From contig MU385770.1 in NCBI GenBank assembly GCA_022497155.1, positions 230,556 through 294,555 of the forward strand: a stretch of 64,000 nucleotides of DNA. Direction: 5' to 3'. Shown piece by piece: positions 1 to 11,285 of this stretch (positions within the stretch are counted from its first letter, which is position 1; each line of letters begins with the position of its first letter). This stretch comes from Whalleya microplaca (Eukaryota; Ascomycota; Sordariomycetes; Xylariales; Xylariaceae). The notes under the pieces were generated by a model. That model made no database searches. It had not been told where the DNA came from and saw only the letters and a list, made by a program, of their open reading frames with translations. Both the position numbers and the translations under genes were made by a program.

Positions 1-354
1 ACTGGGAGAGATATAATAAGGACATGGAGGGGGGAGAATGGTCAGAGAATTGGTCCACTACGTGAGTTTATTGCGTTGTATACGTATACTAAATTGACAA
101 AGACCACGACACACAAAACTCGAGTCAAGCCGAGTACGGTGCAGCCGCGAAGTGCGGGAACACAGAAGAAGAAGAAAAAAAAAAAAGCAGAGAGCAGAGA
201 GAGACGATATGGAGATTGCGAAGGCGTTGAAGGCGTTCGGCTAGTATCAACGGCGCGCAGACAGAAACAAGCTATCCACAAAAACGACAAAACCGACGGG
301 GGTCAGGTTGTAGGGAGCAGGGATACAGGCATCTTGAGGTGGATGCTTGTGCGC

Positions 355-386
355 ACACCATTACACCATTACACCATTACACCATT
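355..386. repeat. 8-bp tandem repeat, about 4 copies
   Basis: The unit TTACACCA is repeated about four times head to tail in noncoding DNA. It looks like a simple minisatellite and no function is inferred. Confidence 0.8.
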
Positions 387-572
387 TTACGGCTCCTACC
401 ATATCATGCGCTTGTGCCACGGTACAGTCAGGTGTGACCTGCGGCAAGATATGGTGTAATGTGTCTGTGTGTGTGGGAGTATTGCACCCGGGATGCACAA
501 TGATATTGGGAGTCGGGAATTTAAGATGAATTTCGAGTGTGTCTTACCAGATGCATACGTACTTATGGATAT

Positions 573-595
573 TAATATATATATATATATATATA
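573..595. repeat. AT dinucleotide microsatellite
   Basis: A run of alternating A and T lies in noncoding DNA. It is an ordinary simple repeat. Confidence 0.85.
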
Positions 596-2836
596 ACATC
601 ATAAACGTACTGTGTAGTGCATAATCCGTACATTATGTAAGTTTGGCAGCAGCAGCATCCTGCGCATGGACATCACCGTCGGAATAGGTATACCATGTAC
701 GTACATATATAGTGGGACACCATCTGGGGCCAATCGCATCCTTGCCCTCGACCTGGAATTACTCGTTTAAGCGTTCTTCCAGCTACTACCAACACTCTAA
801 AATTCTAAAGACTGGGTATTGGTGCGGGCCGTCCATCACATAATAAGCCCATAATAACGGATGGCACGATCCCCCAAACCTTACTCACATACAGAAATAT
901 ACGTGATACCTGCTACTGGTTTCATTATACGTAGTATGCACGCAATATTAGAAAAGTTTTTCCACGGATGGCATTCCATCTCGATATCTTATACACACCG
1001 CTCGCTCATCTAATAAGCTACATTCCACTCAGATGTGGCTTGACACTAACGGACGTATGTAAGCTCACTATATCTTTTGGCTCGAGTGCTACGCATTGTA
1101 AGGTTAGGTATGCTGGTAAAACCGCATGTGCATGTGCATATGTGCAGACGCAAGTCCGCCCGCAATGGGCAAAGTCAATTGGCTCGACTGCAACCACAGG
1201 TTGACAGGCCTCTGGGAGCATCACCACCACCATGCCGCGTGCGAGCGTTGTGATTGGCGCCGATACACCGTCCACACACCGATTGCCGGCGTCATGTATG
1301 TAGTATGCGTGCGAATGATTCTCAGTCCTACCTTACATATATAATGGAGTGTCGCTGTCACCATGGTAGCTGAGTAGAGGCGGAGAGAAAAGTTCTGCAG
1401 CGGCGTGTCCGTCCCAAGCTGCACCGCCGCAGCGCCGTTGACTTTGATGGGAGCACAGAAATGTTCTACTTCGGGCAAAATGTTCCCGTTGGTCAGCGTT
1501 CAGGATAAGAGGGATGCTGTGCCCCTGCTGACAAGTCAAGTCATGTGTGTGTCTCTGGCGCGTACGGAGTAGTCCAGCCGAGTTGGCCTCACCAGCTTCT
1601 TTCATTTCTATCGAGCACCGTCCCGGTGTATTTATTATTCACCGCTCCTTCGACGTCAACGAGTCACTGCGAGACTGTTCGAAGTTCGGGTCTGATTGGC
1701 ACGACTCTACGTCCAGTCTGGCTTGTGATAGCCGCCGTCAACACATGATGCCACCCCCAACGCTGCTAACTTTTCCTTGCATGCTTAGCATATCTATCTA
1801 CCCGGACCCCACGTTTTTCGTCAATCCCCTACTCTGATATATGTTGTATGCAATCCACACTGCAGAAGGGCTAGGCCCGATCGAGGACATGTTCAGAAGG
1901 GTCTTAGTTGATACGAACTGGTGTCTCTGATTTACGTGCCGTCATCGGTCAATTGATGTAGCCTTGGGGTTATGAGGCGAAACAGTTCGTTACGAAGTCG
2001 ACTGCACAGCCAAGACAGCTACATATCGGTTGTTCTAATCACTACAGGTATCTAAGACTGACATTTGATTGTCGCACTAGCTTATCGAGGCTAGTCTATT
2101 TGCATGCTAGCTATTTATATAAACGTCGTGCGACATATCTGCAATATATATTAGGTATGCGTATATATGACAGATTAGACTTACATTTCCAAGGTTTTCC
2201 AGGTTGACTACGCTGAAGAATCTGTGACCAGATATTGCATATGTAGCTGGAGGTGACATAACCGATATTGGCCCGTGCATGGCGATATCTTTCCTATTAG
2301 GGGCTGGTGAAGTCCCACCAGCCAATGAGAAAGCGAGAATTCCTCACGATTACCAGGCTAGAACCTAGCTCGTTCATAGCTCGTTCATGCCGGCTTCGAG
2401 GCAGCCATCACTGATTGGGCGCCTGCGAGTTGCGGATGAAGGTTTTCCTGCGAGAAAGACCCCTCCAAGTTCGAACCCCTCCTACCATTGGAAGCCCCGC
2501 AATATGCAGATAGCTAGCTCGACAATGTAAGGAAAGAAAAAAAATTTTGGTGGAGGGCACATTCACTCTAAGGTGCAGATGTTTGGTCAAACGTCAAACT
2601 TCACTTTCTTTTTTTTTTTCTTTTCAGAAACCATACCTAGACCAACAGTCCTATGCCATTGAGTCTAGTAGCGGTATGAGAATCTGATTAGACTACAGCT
2701 TTGCGGTCGTGGAAAGCTCTGTCTGTCGAGCTTCCGAGCTGCTGCTGTCTGAATATTCGACCCCTCCTCCTCATCTTCCCATTGTTTCACAGCAAGTTCG
2801 TATACTTGGGGAGCTCGTGATACAATTCACCCGACC

Positions 2837-5800
2837 ATGGCCTCCGTCCACTATCAGCCCGCCTCTGCGCGGATAGTAGGCTCGGACGATGAGGGACTCA
2901 TGTGCCTGGACCTCGAGGACCAGTCTTCCTTTCAGGGATACAGTTTCGGTGCCAAGAAGAGCATCGCCGGTGAGTTGGTCTTCCAGACCGGCATGGTGGG
3001 ATACCCAGAGTCGGTGACAGACCCTTCGTACCGCGGCCAGATCCTCGTCGTCACCTTCCCGCTCGTGGGCAACTATGGCGTGCCGTCTCGAGAGGCCATG
3101 GACGAACTCCTGCTCGACCGCCCCGCACACTTCGAGTCGTCAGAAATCCACATCGCCGGCCTCATCGTGTCATCGTATGCGGGTGAAGAATTTTCACACT
3201 TCCTCGCTAAATCGTCCCTGGGAACATGGTTGAAGGAACAGGGGGTTCCTGCGATGTACGGCGTCGACACGAGAGCCCTGACGGAGCGGATAAGACAAGA
3301 AGGTAGCATGCTGGGCCGAATGCTGTTGCAAAAGCAAGGTTTGACCAACGGCGTGACCAATGGTGCCAATGGGATTGCGAGCCATCACATAGGGCAGGAT
3401 TGGAAACCACACTTTGATACAATTGATTGGGTGAACCCCAACACGAAGAATCTTGTTGCTGAGGGTGAGTACCCCTTTGAAGCAAATGCCGTCGACCGTA
3501 GTAGGCTGATCGGTTTGTAGTCTCCATCAAGGCGCCCCAGCTCTACAAGCCGAACCCGTCTACGGCGTTGAAACACCCCTCTGGACGCACTATTCGCGTA
3601 CTTTGCCTGGATGTCGGCATGAAGAACAACCAGCTGCGATGCTTCCTCAAGCGCGGTGTCGAGGTTCTAGTGTGTCCATGGGACCATGACTTCTCCAAAG
3701 GGGCCGGGGAAGAGTATGATGGCCTCTTCATCTCGAACGGACCCGGCGATCCGGCCGTTATGCAGGCGCCCGTAAAGCACATTGCCGAGGCGTTGAAGGC
3801 CAACAAGGTCCCGGTTTTCGGCATCTGTCTCGGACACCAGCTTCTCGCCCAAGCGGCTGGCGCCACGACAGAAAAAATGAAGTTTGGTAATCGCGGCCAC
3901 AATATCCCCTGCACAAGTATGGTCACGGGGAAATGCCACATTACGTCCCAGAACCATGGTTTCGCGGTTAACGCCAAAAGCCTGCCGTCCGATTGGCAGG
4001 AATTGTTCGTGAACGCCAACGACGGCAGCAATGAGGGTATCATGCATGCCAGCAAGCCGCATTTCAGTGTGCAGTTCCATCCGGAGAGTACCCCCGGTCC
4101 TCGGGACACCGAGTACCTCTTTGATGTTTTCATCAGCACCATCGTTGACTGTGCCAAAAACCCCAAACTCCTCGATGCTCCGGTTACGTTCCCTGGTGGA
4201 ACTATTGAAGAAAATGAGGCCCTGCACCCGCGTGTCAACGTCAAGAAGATTCTTGTTCTCGGCAGCGGTGGTCTGAGCATCGGGCAGGCAGGTGAATTCG
4301 ATTACTCCGGTAGCCAGGCTATCAAGGCGTTGAAGGAGGAAGGTATCTACACCGTCCTCATCAACCCCAACATTGCCACGATTCAAACATCCAAGGGCCT
4401 CGCCGACAAGGTCTACTTCCTTCCGGTGACGGCCGAGTTTGTCCGCAAAGTCATTGTTTACGAACGGCCGGATGCGATTTACGTCACGTTCGGTGGCCAG
4501 ACCGCCCTGCAGGTCGGTATTCAGCTCAATGACGAGTTCGAAGAGCTCGGCGTGAAGGTGCTGGGCACGCCTATCGACACGATCATCACCACAGAAGATC
4601 GAGAACTCTTCGCCCGCAGTATGGAAACCATCGGAGAGAAGTGTGCCAAGTCGGCATCCGCTAGCAGTGTCGAGGAGGCGATGCGAGTTGTCCAAAATAT
4701 CGGGTTCCCGGTCATCGTCAGAGCCGCCTATGCTTTGGGCGGCCTGGGCAGCGGCTTCGCCAACAATGAAGCCGAGCTCCTCGACCTTTGTAACAAGGCG
4801 CTGGCGGCCAGCCCACAGGTCTTGATCGAGCGAAGTATGAAAGGGTGGAAAGAAATCGAGTACGAGGTCGTGCGGGATGCGCAAGATAACTGTATCACCG
4901 TCTGTAACATGGAGAACTTCGATCCCCTCGGCATCCACACAGGTGACTCCATCGTCGTAGCGCCGTCTCAGACGTTATCGGATGAGGACTACAACATGCT
5001 TCGGACGACGGCCGTGAACGTCATCCGACATCTAGGGGTAGTGGGAGAATGCAATATTCAGTACGCCCTCAACCCCTTCTCGAAGGAATACTGCATCATC
5101 GAGGTCAACGCTCGATTATCGAGATCGTCCGCTTTGGCATCGAAGGCCACAGGTTACCCCCTTGCATTCATCGCTGCTAAGCTCGGATTGGGTATCCCTC
5201 TAAAGGAAATCAAGAACACGGTCACGAAGGTGACCTGCGCCTGCTTCGAGCCGTCTTTGGATTACGTTGTGGTCAAGATGCCGCGGTGGGACTTGAAGAA
5301 GTTCACCAGGGTTTCCACACAGCTCGGCTCGTCAATGAAGAGTGTAGGCGAGGTCATGAGCATCGGAAGGACCTTTGAGGAGGCCATCCAGAAGGCGATC
5401 CGGGCTATCGATTTCCACAATCTTGGGTTTGGTGAAACCGAGGCGCTCATGTCCATCGATGATGAGCTGCAAACCCCGTCCGATCAGCGCCTCTTCGCTA
5501 TTGCCAACGCCATGGACACTGGGTACTCCGTGGATAGGATCTGGGAGTTGACGAAGATAGACAAATGGTTCTTGCACAAATTGATGGGTCTGAGTAGCTT
5601 CGCCAAGATGATTGCCGAGTATAATACCAGCCAGATCTCCAAGCGTCCCGACCTTCTTCTTCAGGGTAAACGTCTCGGATTCAGCGATCGCCAGTTGGCG
5701 AAGTTCTGGGATTCCAACGAGCTGGCAGTGCGACGCATGAGGTTGGAAGCTGGGATCACACCATGGGTCAAGCAGATTGATACCGTGGCCGCCGAATTCC

Positions 5801-8800
5801 CCGCATACACGAACTATCTTTACCTTACGTACAACGCGTCGGCTCATGATATTGATTTCAACGACCACGGAGTCATGGTTCTCGGGTCAGGCGTGTACCG
5901 CATCGGGTCCTCGGTCGAGTTCGATTGGTGCTCAGTCAGAGCCATCCGCACCCTGCGCGAGTCCGGCTTCAAGACTATCATGGTAAACTACAATCCCGAA
6001 ACCGTCAGTACCGACTACGACGAGGCAGATCGCTTGTACTTTGAGAACATCAACCTGGAGACCGTCCTGGATATCTACCAGATGGAATCGGCAAGCGGCG
6101 TCCTCGGCGCGATGGGTGGTCAGACCCCCAACAACATCGCATTGCCTCTGCTTCGTTCGGGCGTTAAGGTGCTCGGAACATCGCCAGAGATGATCGACAG
6201 GGCCGAGAACCGCTACAAGTTCTCGCGCATGCTCGACGAGATCGGTGTTGACCAACCTACGTGGAAGGAACTGACGAGCTTCGAGGACGCCAAGTCCTTC
6301 TGTCAAAACGTCTCCTATCCGGTGCTCGTTCGGCCATCGTACGTGCTTTCTGGCGCGGCGATGAACACCGTGTACTCGGAGGCCGATCTCGAGCTGTACC
6401 TTCAGCAGGCTGCCGAGGTGTCGCGCGAGCATCCCGTTGTCATCACGAAGTACATCGAGAATGCCAAGGAGATCGAGATGGACGCGGTTGCGAAGGACGG
6501 TACCGTCGTTGGCCACTTCATCTCGGAACACGTCGAGAATGCCGGTGTCCATTCGGGTGATGCGACCCTCATCCTACCTCCGCAGGATCTTGAGAAGACG
6601 ACCATACAGCGCATAGAAGAAGCCACCCAGAAGATCGGCGCCAAGCTCAACGTCACGGGTCCATTCAATATTCAATTCATCGCCAAGGACAACGACATCA
6701 AGGTCATCGAATGCAATGTCCGCGCATCGCGATCGTTCCCCTTCGTCTCCAAGGTCATGGGAGTCGACCTCATCGAGATGGCGACCAAGGCCATCTTGGG
6801 AATTCCGTTTACGGAATATCCACCGACGACCATCGCGCCGGACTGTGTCGGCGTCAAGGTCCCCCAGTTCAGTTTCTCCCGGCTCTCTGGTGCCGATCCC
6901 GTGCTGGGTGTGGAAATGGCTTCCACCGGAGAAGTCGCTTGCTTCGGTATGGACAAGTACGAGGCTTATCTCAAAGCACTCATGTCCACCGGCTTCAAGA
7001 TCCCCAGGAGCAATGTGCTTCTGTCGATTGGATCGTACAAGGACAAGAAGGAGATGTTGCCATCGGTCGAGAAGCTGCAGAACATGGGATATAAGCTGTT
7101 TGCCACCGCGGGTACCGCCGATTTCCTGCAGGAGCACGGCATTCCTGTCCAGTTCCTCGAGGTCCTTGGTAACGAGGACGACGACCAGAGATCCGAGTTT
7201 TCGTTGACGCAGCATCTGGCTAAGAACACGATCGACCTCTACATCAACCTACCCTCGAACAATAAATACCGCCGCCCTGCCAACTACATGAGCAAGGGAT
7301 ACCAGACCCGACGCATGGCCGTGGACTACCAGATCCCGTTGGTGACGAATGTCAAGAATGCCAAGATCCTGGTCGAGGCTATCGCTAGGCACTTCGAGCT
7401 CGAAGTGAGCAACCGCGACTACCAGACAAGCCATCACACGGTTGTCCTTCCGGGACTGATCAATATTGCCGCCTTCGTCCCCGGGATTGGTACACCGGGC
7501 AGTCATGATCTCCAAGCCGTCACGAAGGCTTCCATAGCGGCGGGATTCAGTATGATACGGGTCATCCCTATGGGGGTTGATAGCTCGATTACTGACGCGA
7601 GGACGCTCAAGGTCGCTCAGCAGAACAGCAAGAGAGGCGGATATTGCGACTACAACTTCTCCGTCACGGCTACGTCGGACAATGCCGACCAGATCAGCCA
7701 TGTGACGGGTGAGGTCGGATCGTTGTTCATCCCATTCAACCACTTGTCGGATAACATCAGCAAGGTCGGCGCCGTCACCGCCCATTTCGACTCGTGGCCC
7801 GCGCACAAGCCCATCCTTACCGACGCGAAGACCACAGACCTCGCCTCCATCTTGTTGCTAGCAAGCCTCCACAGCCGGCGTATCCACGTGACGAGTGTCA
7901 CTACGAAGGAAGACATCAGGCTGATTGCTCTCAGCAAAGAGAAAGGCCTGAACGTGACTTGCGATGTGTCCATATATTCCTTGTACCTGTCGAAGGAAGA
8001 CTTCCCCGGCTGCCAGTGCCTGCCTGAAGCCAGCGACCAGAAAGCGCTCTGGGATCACCTTGCCACCATTGACGTCTTCTCCATTGGCAGTCTGCCCTAC
8101 CAGCTAGCTCGCGCCACGCAGACTGAGGCGGGCGCGGACGTCAAGACGGACCCCACCGTTGGCATTGCCGATGCGTTGACCCTACTCCTTACTTCGGTCA
8201 CGGAAGGCAAGCTGACCATAGACGACATCAAGGCTCGTCTCTACGACAACCCCATGCAGATATTTGAGCTCCACGAACAGGTAGGAACCTCGGTTGAAGT
8301 CGAGGTCGACCGTCTGTATACTGTGTCGAAAACATCAGTGTGGTCTCCCTTCGCTGGGAAGAGAATGCGTGGCGCAGTGCAGAGGGTTACTTTCAATAAC
8401 CAGACGGTCTGCCTCGATGGCGATATTCTCCCCCTCACCCCGCTTGGCAAGGATATGTCGACGCACGGCAGTCTGCCCGCGCCTATGTCACCGCCTATGA
8501 AGGCTATGACCCAGGCACCATACGCTCTCGATGCTCTTCGCGCCCGGCGCCTATCTGCCCTTGGGAGACCGGCGAATCTGCCGCGGTCCCAGGACGGCGA
8601 GACGGATACGCTTCGACCGACGTTGAGAAACGCCGTGACTGCAGACGAACTGACCATGCCGGGACCCATGCGAGCGCCATTTGTCGACTCCCTGCACGAT
8701 CTTCTGATGCAGCCTTCGGCATTCAAGAATTCGCACGTGCTCTCCGTCAAGGAGTACTCGCGATCCGATCTCCACCTCTTGTTCACGGTCGCGCAGGAGA

Positions 8801-9691
8801 TGCGCCTTGGCGTGGACCGGGAAGGCGTCCTTAGCGTACTACGCGGCCGCGTGCTTTGCACCATGTTCTACGAGCCCTCGACGCGCACATCCTCCTCTTT
8901 TGATGCTGCCATGCAACGCCTGGGCGGCAGAACTATCCCTATCGCCACGACACAATCCTCGGTTCAGAAGGGAGAATCACTGCAGGATACGCTCAGGACT
9001 CTTGAGTGTTATGGAGATGCTATCGTGCTGCGCCACCCCGACGAGAGCTCGGTGGACATCGCGAAGAAGTATAGCAAGGTTCCTATCATCAACGGCGGCA
9101 ATGGAAGCAAGGAGCACCCAACGCAGGCCTTCCTCGACCTCTTCACTATCCGCGAGGAACTCGGCACGGTGCAGGGCCTGACCATTACTTTTATTGGCGA
9201 CCTACTCTACGGGCGCCCTGTGCACTCGTTGGTGTATCTCTTGCGGCACTACCAGGTGCAGGTCCAGCTGGTCTCGCCGAAATCACTCGCACTGCCGCCC
9301 GACGTTCGCAACTTACTCAAGGAGTCGGGACAGCTGCTCTGCGAGTCCGAGGAGCTTACGCCGGAGATTCTGGCGAGGAGCGATGTGTTGTATTGCACGA
9401 GAGTGCAGAAGGAGCGCTTCCCCAGCCTGGAGGACTATGAGAAGGTGAAGAATTCATACCGCATTGACAACGCCACCCTGAACCACGCGAAGCAGGGGAC
9501 GCGGGTGCTGCATCCTTTGCCCAGGAACGAAGAGGTGGCGGAGGAGGTTGATTTCGACCACCGGGCAGCCTATTTCAGACAGGTGAGTATCCAGGTCTTG
9601 TACACTCTATACATCAATGCTAACGACTTCACAGATGCGGTATGGTCTCTACTGCCGAATGGCCTTGCTGGCCTTGGTCATGTCCGGTTGA
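2837..9691 (+). CDS. URA2: URA2-type CPSase/ATCase multifunctional protein
   Basis: Performs the first two steps of pyrimidine synthesis: glutamine-dependent carbamoyl phosphate synthesis, then carbamoyl aspartate formation. Three exons (2837-3464, 3521-9582, 9635-9691) give 2248 residues, close to yeast Ura2. The introns are 56 and 52 bp with GTGAGT donors; the last exon supplies only the final 18 residues. Order: glutamine amidotransferase (about 1-400; nucleophile Cys312 in GICLGHQ, His/Glu in SVQFHPE near 395), duplicated CPSase synthetase with C-terminal allosteric region (about 450-1440), dihydroorotase-like domain (about 1510-1820), linker, aspartate transcarbamylase (about 1925-2248, carbamoyl-phosphate loop STRTS near 1996). 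The dihydroorotase-like part lacks the HxH metal motif, having an AAFVPGIG stretch where HVHLREPG is expected. It is therefore presumably inactive, as in yeast, so a separate dihydroorotase is expected elsewhere. In related enzymes UTP feedback-inhibits the CPSase. The start has a good context (accATGg). Confidence 0.97.
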
Positions 9692-10319
9692 GCCTGACCT
9701 ATCTAAACTTGTTTTTATTCGCATATACGTGATAGTAGATTTATAGCTAAGGATACACATGAGATGATGCCGTGGATTTACAAAAAAATATGGGGTAGAT
9801 AAGTACTTGGGTTCGGCCTTAGATTCATCAAAAATTGCTCCGCGTATAGACAGGATCACTGTATCAGACCATGAAGGCTCACGCCGCTTACGAGTGAATG
9901 ATTTAATTATGTATATGAGGTATATGGGTGTGGCGTACGTATGTATATATGGGTATGTTTTGGGTGTGTATGTGTGTATTATATGTATGTATATGTATGC
10001 GTATATGTATATTTTGTATATAGTTAATATACGTCGTCAATTTTTACTTCATTGATGTGCTTCGTGTGGTGATTTGTCTCGTGAGGTTGGCTGATCTATT
10101 CCGTAGTGATATCAAGAACGATGACGTCATAATCAAGTTGATGGCTCTTTTCATAATTGAAAGCGAGCCTATGAGAATGATCTCAAGTGTTGAATCATCA
10201 CTGACTGGCTGCCATTGCGTTCAACACGCCGATGCTAGCAACCCGACTCGATTTCATCACCGGATTCATACAGTTTTATAGTACTTTTCATATTGCCTCG
10301 TCAGATCCTTGGACGGCTG
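9692..10319. other. URA2 3' region and spacer
   Basis: This 0.6 kb spacer holds the URA2 3' untranslated region and a TG/TA-rich stretch at about 9906-10030 made of TATG/TGTG words. The upstream region of the next gene follows. No gene was seen. Confidence 0.6.
10122..10129. promoter_or_regulatory. Palindromic CRE-like site TGACGTCA
   Basis: A perfect ATF/CREB-type octamer lies about 190 bp upstream of the first candidate ATG of the FMN-binding protein gene. About one such octamer is expected by chance in 64 kb, so the site is suggestive because of its position only. Confidence 0.3.
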
Positions 10320-11285
10320 ATGAACCGCCTCACTGTTCGAAACATTCCATCGCGGCTCACACAACTCACAGCTCATCTCACACACAGGCCTGAAACTTAC
10401 CGTACAATGGCAACCTCACCGCCGCTCAAACCCGCGCCCTGGCGCGATCTCTTCCTGGAGCACATCCAGACGATGCCGACGCCGGAGTTTGTCCTCAGCA
10501 CGGCGCGCCAGGTCCCTCCTCCATCATCTCCATCAGCGTCTTCGGGGCCCACGCACGCGCCCCGGTGCCGGACCTGCGTCTTCCGCGGCCTATTCGCCCG
10601 CCTTCCGGTCAACCCCAAGAACGAGGCGGAGCTGAACCCGGCCGTCTACGACAGCGACCTGCCGACGTTCACGACGGACCGGCGCATGGACAAGATGGCC
10701 GAGCTCTGGGAGTCTAGCGGTGAGGATGGGGCTGGGGCTGGGAAAGGACGGTACGACGGCTCCGGCGGCGGCGCCCCCGTCGAGGCCGTCTGGTGGGCCG
10801 CCGAGCCCAAGGTCCAGTGGCGCGTGCGCGGACGCGCGTACGTGCTGGCGCCGGACGTGGAGGCGTCGGCCGAGGGGCGGCGGGTCGTCTCCGTGCTTCG
10901 CTCGCGGATGCGGGCCGGGAGCGAGAGCAGCGGGGAGGAGAGCCAGTGGAGCTTCGCGCGCGAGATCACCGCGCACTTCGGCAACCTCAGCCCGGCGATG
11001 AGGGGCTCGTTCCGGAACCCGCCTCCGGGGACGCCCGTCGCGGTGTCCGTCGACGACCCGCGGCTCGCGCTCGGGCAGAAGGTGACGGATCTGCAGGACG
11101 GGATCGCGCGAGGGAATTTCCGGCTCGTGGTTATCGTGCCGGAGGAGGTCGACCGGTGCGATTTGAGCGATCCTGAGAGGGCCCGGAGGTGGCTGTATAC
11201 GTTTGTAGGAGATGGGAGGTCGGAGCCCCGGGCCCCTGGGGGAGAGATTGTAGACGAGTGGGAGAAGTGTGAGGTGTGGCCTTGA
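10320..11285 (+). CDS. Pyridoxamine 5'-phosphate oxidase-like FMN-binding protein
   Basis: A single-exon gene resembling the fungal branch of the Alr4036-type pyridoxamine-phosphate-oxidase-like FMN-binding family. Diagnostic stretches are WRDLFLEHIQTM, RCRTCVFRGLFARLP, SDLPTFTTDRRMDKM and, near the end, RRWLYTFVGDG. Substrate and reaction are unknown; members are predicted flavoproteins. Two in-frame starts compete. The ATG at 10320 (weak context, C at -3) gives 321 residues with an Arg-rich, almost acid-free 29-residue leader that could be a mitochondrial presequence. The ATG at 10407 (A at -3, G at +4) gives 292 residues and begins where the recognisable domain begins. I annotate the longer form but cannot decide between them. 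The coding region is much more GC-rich than its flanks, which also creates long spurious frames on both strands. Confidence 0.88.
   Translation: MNRLTVRNIPSRLTQLTAHLTHRPETYRTMATSPPLKPAPWRDLFLEHIQTMPTPEFVLSTARQVPPPSSPSASSGPTHAPRCRTCVFRGLFARLPVNPKNEAELNPAVYDSDLPTFTTDRRMDKMAELWESSGEDGAGAGKGRYDGSGGGAPVEAVWWAAEPKVQWRVRGRAYVLAPDVEASAEGRRVVSVLRSRMRAGSESSGEESQWSFAREITAHFGNLSPAMRGSFRNPPPGTPVAVSVDDPRLALGQKVTDLQDGIARGNFRLVVIVPEEVDRCDLSDPERARRWLYTFVGDGRSEPRAPGGEIVDEWEKCEVWP

Larger units (their letters stand above)
1..2836. other. Intergenic region upstream of URA2
   Basis: I see no supportable gene in these 2.8 kb; open frames are short and look random on both strands. It holds an 8-bp tandem repeat (355-386), an AT dinucleotide run (about 573-595), an A-rich purine tract near 165-190 and a pyrimidine tract at about 2599-2624. 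The last few hundred bases are probably the URA2 promoter and leader. They contain two tiny upstream ATG frames, one of 8 codons at 2652-2678 and one of 3 codons from 2674, but whether these are transcribed is unknown. Confidence 0.6.

Noticed and set aside
2400..2500. TTCGAA-containing stretch resembling a tRNA B box
   Set aside because: No T-arm stem, acceptor stem or A box could be paired around it. Other B-box-like words elsewhere in the window failed the same test.
3667..4938. 423-codon minus-strand open frame inside URA2
   Set aside because: Antisense shadow of a conserved CPSase exon; no recognisable protein features.
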